Below, in pieces: positions 20,422-21,597 of a stretch of DNA of 21,597 bases (its first letter is position 1; every line of letters begins with the position of its first letter). The position numbers were made by a program, and so were the translations under genes. Origin of the DNA: a virus; IMG/VR virus record IMGVR_UViG_3300023223_000928, positions 1 to 21,597 of that record; one strand, 5' to 3'. The notes below the pieces were generated by a model. It made no database searches and was not told the origin of the DNA. It saw only the letters and a list, made by a program, of their open reading frames with translations.

Positions 20422-20438
20422 ACAGTAAATATTTTAAA

Positions 20439-20723
20439 ATGTACGAATCAATAACCCCAGCCATAATATTAACAATAACACAAATCATAATATCAACAAT
20501 AGCAGCCTTTGCCCTCTTAATCATCACCATAGGCAGAACCTTTAAAAACAGAATTGATAAAAACGAAGCAGCAATAACCGACATTGAAGCAGTAATAACC
20601 GAAACTAGAGACAATCTTTTTAAGGATTATGTGACTAAGAATGATATAAATATTTTAATGGATAGAATTATAGATCAGTTAAACCGAATTGAAGAAAAAC
20701 TGGATCATAAAAAGGATAAATAA
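20439..20723 (+). CDS. Holin-like protein with coiled coil
   Basis: 94 residues. One strongly hydrophobic segment at about residues 6-29 (ITPAIILTITQIIISTIAAF region) is followed by a charged helical domain with heptad-like hydrophobics (IDKNEAAITDIEAVITETRD, INILMDRIIDQLNRIEEKLD). This resembles XhlA-type holin partners and related single-span proteins. Its place between the papain-fold protein and the amidase supports a lysis role. It could instead act as an inner-membrane spanin subunit or a membrane-bound regulator. The stop abuts the next ATG directly. Confidence 0.55.
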   Translation: MYESITPAIILTITQIIISTIAAFALLIITIGRTFKNRIDKNEAAITDIEAVITETRDNLFKDYVTKNDINILMDRIIDQLNRIEEKLDHKKDK

Positions 20724-20930
20724 ATGGATATTCCAAGTTGTTTAAGAGATAGCAATATTATTATATTGAAAAGTAACAGAAAAAAAACTAAAAAAGAGCT
20801 TATGATTATTTGGCTTAAGCAATTATTTTGTAAACATCAGTTAAGTTTCTCACATTATGATGAGAGCTATACATATAATCAATGTTCTAAATGTAGATAT
20901 TTTAGCAAAAGATTATCAATTAAATCATAA
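20724..20930 (+). CDS. Small zinc-ribbon-like phage protein
   Basis: 68 residues. The C-terminal half, LKQLFCKHQLSFSHYDESY followed by NQCSKCRYF, has two likely metal pairs, a CxH and a CxxC. Similar short phage proteins have 'l..lFCKH.......................W.CskCGk'. The N-terminus is basic (KSNRKKTKKELM). The role is unknown; nucleic acid or protein binding is possible. It starts immediately at the end of the holin-like gene and stops 3 nt before the amidase ATG, so it is coupled to lysis genes. Confidence 0.55.
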   Translation: MDIPSCLRDSNIIILKSNRKKTKKELMIIWLKQLFCKHQLSFSHYDESYTYNQCSKCRYFSKRLSIKS

Positions 20931-20933
20931 TTA

Positions 20934-21407
20934 ATGAAATTCAAAAAACCAAACAGAAAAGTAAATAAAGTTTATATACACTGCTCGGCTTCTGATGTAA
21001 AAGCTCATGATAATATTGAGACAATTAGAGAATGGCATATAAGAGATAATAAATGGTCAGACGTTGGCTATCATTACTTTATAAGAAAAGACGGCACTAT
21101 TGAAGAAGGAAGGGATTTAGAGGCTATACCATCAGCTCAAAAAGGACATAATACCGGATCAATAGCAATCTGTCTAAGTGGTAACCATAAAGACTTATTT
21201 AGACAAGAACAATTTGAATCATTAATAGAGCTTTGCAAAGAAATTAACTATTGTTATAGTAAAATTAGTTTTCATGGCCATTGTGAAGTATCAGACAAAA
21301 AATGTCCGGTATTTGATTATAAGAAAATTCTAAACGTTGATAAAGAAGGTTATATTATAGCTTTACCTTTAATTACCAATCTTAAATCAAAAAAAAAATG
21401 TCAATAA
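20934..21407 (+). CDS. Endolysin: N-acetylmuramoyl-L-alanine amidase (Amidase_2, T7 lysozyme-like)
   Basis: 157 residues. The zinc and catalytic residues of T7 lysozyme have clear counterparts: H16 (VYIHCSAS), Y46 (VGYHYFIRKDG), H116 (FHGHCEVS), K122 and C124 (DKKCPVFD). The H116-K122-C124 spacing is the same as in T7 lysozyme. H72 lies in GHNTGSIAICLSGN, another conserved element. It cleaves the bond between N-acetylmuramic acid and L-alanine. No signal peptide or cell-wall binding domain is present, so it is a compact endolysin released by a holin. It ends in a Lys-rich tail overlapping the next ATG. Inhibition of RNA polymerase, as in T7, is not implied. Confidence 0.92.
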   Translation: MKFKKPNRKVNKVYIHCSASDVKAHDNIETIREWHIRDNKWSDVGYHYFIRKDGTIEEGRDLEAIPSAQKGHNTGSIAICLSGNHKDLFRQEQFESLIELCKEINYCYSKISFHGHCEVSDKKCPVFDYKKILNVDKEGYIIALPLITNLKSKKKCQ

Positions 21408-21484
21408 TAGCAATCAGCGGAATAGTAAGTTTAGTCAAAATAATAATAAACAAATTTAAAAGAGCTGGTAAGAACTTAGCTTAA
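21398..21484 (+). CDS. 28-residue amphipathic cationic peptide
   Basis: An ATG inside the last codons of the amidase gene opens a 28-codon frame, MSIIAISGIVSLVKIIINKF then KRAGKNLA. The N-terminal 20 residues alternate small polar and aliphatic residues in a way that would give an amphipathic helix, and the end is basic. The style resembles phenol-soluble modulins and delta-hemolysin-like peptides, and cationic lysis peptides (disruptins) that act on the outer membrane at the end of lysis. It may simply be a short chance frame; no ribosome binding site other than the A-rich stretch is visible. Confidence 0.35.
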   Translation: MSIIAISGIVSLVKIIINKFKRAGKNLA

Positions 21485-21497
21485 GTTTATTAAATAG

Positions 21498-21597
21498 CTA
21501 TACTAAAGCTATACCCCATTTCTTAGATAAATAAGCTCTAACTAATATCTGATCTGCTGCTGAAAGTAAACTGCTGTAAATCAGGAATTCACCTATA
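21498..21597 (-). CDS. Possible C-terminus of a gene entering from the right
   Basis: On the minus strand the frame from the window edge runs 32 codons, reading IGEFLIYSSLLSAADQILVR then AYLSKKWGIALV, to a stop at 21498-21500. The residue mix looks like a real protein end, but the piece is too short to identify. It would be convergent with the lysis module. Confidence 0.25.
   Translation of the reverse strand, partial: IGEFLIYSSLLSAADQILVRAYLSKKWGIALV

Noticed and set aside
21488-21597. Inverted repeats (ATAGCT/AGCTAT and CTGAT/ATCAG) as an attachment site or terminator
   Set aside because: Stems are short, there is no T run, and no integrase or second att copy is visible in the window.

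Overview
The window is a strongly AT-rich stretch (about one third G+C by eye) of a phage or prophage with a contractile tail. It carries the tail and baseplate module, a block of reverse-strand accessory genes, and a lysis module. The sheath (DUF3383 type), tube (DUF3277 type), Dit-like protein, baseplate plug, Gp138-type spike, gp25-like, J-like and DUF2612 proteins come in the order known from small myoviruses of Gram-negative hosts. The base composition, the ankyrin-repeat membrane protein and the poor Shine-Dalgarno sequences would suit a phage of an AT-rich, possibly intracellular, proteobacterium such as a Rickettsiales relative. That host guess is weak. No integrase, terminase, capsid or replication gene is present, so prophage and free phage cannot be told apart.

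Layout. 1-1645 (+): end of a damaged gp10/virion-morphogenesis-like gene, a Tad2-like (DUF2829) anti-defence gene, a head-tail connector, a small membrane protein and the tail terminator. 1674-4287 (+): sheath, tube, and a tail assembly chaperone with a hidden -1 extension over a T9 run. 4295-4639 (-): first reverse cargo gene. 4746-6949 (+): tape measure and Dit-like protein. 6975-7639 (-): T4 Imm-like superinfection immunity protein and a second cargo gene. 7754-8119 (+): baseplate plug. 8111-8578 (-): another cargo gene. 8662-15417 (+): hub, spike, gp25-like wedge, J-like wedge (broken at a 12-G run), DUF2612 wedge and two tail fibres with related N-termini. 15407-19702 (-): nine-gene accessory block with an orphan gene, a glycosyltransferase, a DUF7352 protein, an ankyrin membrane protein, a hexanucleotide array encoding Gly-Leu repeats, three or four conserved phage genes and a small DNA-binding-like protein. 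19843-21484 (+): lysis module with a permuted NlpC/P60-like protein, a holin-like protein, a small CxxC protein, a T7-lysozyme-type amidase and an overlapping 28-residue amphipathic peptide.

The tail operon is repeatedly interrupted by reverse-strand cargo genes. Their 3' ends abut or overlap the preceding structural gene, and their 5' ends face the next one. Nearly every reverse gene has a TTTATTRAY box 15-24 nt before its start. Each of the three gaps where plus-strand tail genes resume holds an ATATTAGTTTA motif. Four structural genes share an ATAAAAGGCAA leader. These look like separate expression signals for cargo and structural genes. The most notable observations are the 12-G tract in the J gene, the -1 frameshift in the chaperone gene, the (Leu-Gly)28 array whose variation is all silent in one frame, the two signal motifs, and the small peptide beyond the endolysin.
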